Shown piece by piece: positions 63,639 to 64,000 of a stretch of DNA of 64,000 nucleotides. Below the pieces are notes generated by a model. That model did no database searches. It was given only the letters and a program-made list of their open reading frames with translations, and was not told the DNA's origin. The position numbers and the translations under genes were made by a program. Positions within the stretch are counted from its first letter, which is position 1; every line of letters starts with the position of its first letter. The stretch comes from Streptomyces sp. NBC_00557 (lineage in GTDB: Bacteria; Actinomycetota; Actinomycetes; Streptomycetales; Streptomycetaceae): NCBI RefSeq assembly GCF_036345995.1, contig NZ_CP107796.1:6324001-6388000 (forward strand), in the 5' to 3' direction.

Positions 63639-64000
63639 CGTCCCTCGTACTCCTTGGAGATCTTCTCGGCGAGCTTCTGGGACTTCTTCAGGGCCGACTC
63701 GACGGACTGGCGTCCGGCGACGGCCGCGCTGATCTCCTGGGAGACCTTGGTGCCCAGGTCGGTGAACTCGGGGATGTCGACGAACTGGATGCCGGGCGCG
63801 GGGCGCGGCTGCACCCCGGGGTCGGTGGGCCGGGCGCTCTCGATGGCCTGCTTCGTCATGTCCTGGAAGGCGGCGGCCGACTTGCGGTACTCGGGGTTGC
63901 TGTACGTCGAGGCCCGCTTGCCCGCCGGGACGTCGGGCCAGCCGCTGGTCTCGCCGACCAGCTGCTCGTAGCCCTTGCCGGACGCCCAGGACACGAACTT
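63635..64000 (-). CDS. Sugar/polyol ABC substrate-binding protein, C-terminal part
   Basis: 121 codons of a family 1 solute-binding protein cut by the right window edge; the N-terminus with any lipobox lies outside. The visible end (WASGKGYEQLVGETSGWPDVPAGKRAS... IPEFTDLGTKVSQEISAAVAGRQSVESALKKSQKLAEKISKEY) is typical of polyol binding proteins such as SmoE. Its ATGA overlap with the permease gene marks it as the upstream gene of the importer operon. Confidence 0.9.
   Translation of the reverse strand, partial: KFVSWASGKGYEQLVGETSGWPDVPAGKRASTYSNPEYRKSAAAFQDMTKQAIESARPTDPGVQPRPAPGIQFVDIPEFTDLGTKVSQEISAAVAGRQSVESALKKSQKLAEKISKEYEGR

Overview
The window is typical Streptomyces chromosomal DNA. 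It has very high GC with GC-rich third codon positions, many GTG/TTG starts and many 4-nt stop/start overlaps. It carries actinobacterial hallmark genes (whiA, an RbpA-family protein, opcA) and the order uvrC-rapZ-yvcK-whiA-gap-pgk-tpiA-secG that is conserved in this genus. I see no transposase, integrase, tRNA, rRNA or CRISPR array. The region reads as core chromosome with accessory transport and polysaccharide-use genes inserted. Genes are named by motif recognition and remembered family knowledge; no database search was run.

Layout. (1) 1-11251: the end of uvrC, the rapZ-yvcK-whiA unit, glycolysis genes gap, pgk, tpiA, then secG, an RbpA-like RNA-polymerase-binding protein, an MFS exporter and pgi. 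(2) 11334-22421: a thioredoxin-fold lipoprotein, a PadR-controlled FtsX-type ABC system, an orphan solute-binding protein, and an alpha-glucoside-type operon (GH13 glucosidase, binding protein, two permeases). A 9-bp motif (TACCTAACA) recurs at three promoter sites here and may link the PadR regulator to the sugar operon. (3) 22437-30142: two small secreted proteins, then the oxidative and non-oxidative pentose phosphate operon tkt-tal-zwf-opcA-pgl on the minus strand. (4) 30527-37471: haem O/A synthesis (ctaB, ctaA) around an amidohydrolase, a nucleotidyltransferase, an ABC-2 exporter and an AAC(3)-type acetyltransferase.

(5) 37643-44194: the complete SUF iron-sulfur operon sufR-B-D-Rieske ferredoxin-C-S-U-T. 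A CAAC-N6-GTTG operator overlaps the sufR start codon, and a strong terminator closes the operon. (6) 44312-47276: an SMR efflux/TetR pair with two tandem palindromes against the start codon, then convergent dapD and dapA (lysine/diaminopimelate). (7) 47444-54212: poorly characterised genes, including a small charged protein overlapping a Cys-rich protein, a membrane-anchored protein with six 11-residue repeats, an ArsR-SRPBCC pair and a secreted nuclease-like protein. (8) 54254-64000: a 43-bp tandem repeat, a Tat-exported PhoX-type phosphatase behind a PHO box, TetR and LacI regulators, a GH12 cellulase behind three CebR-type operators, a two-domain TerD protein, and a polyol dehydrogenase with its ABC importer running off the right edge.

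How it fits together. gap/pgk/tpiA/pgi and the pentose phosphate operon form a central-carbon block. Two carbohydrate importers bring in sugars; both lack an ATPase gene here and presumably use a shared MsiK-type ATPase encoded elsewhere. Cellulose use and phosphate scavenging are each tied to a recognisable operator. The SUF operon and ctaA/ctaB supply cofactors for respiration.
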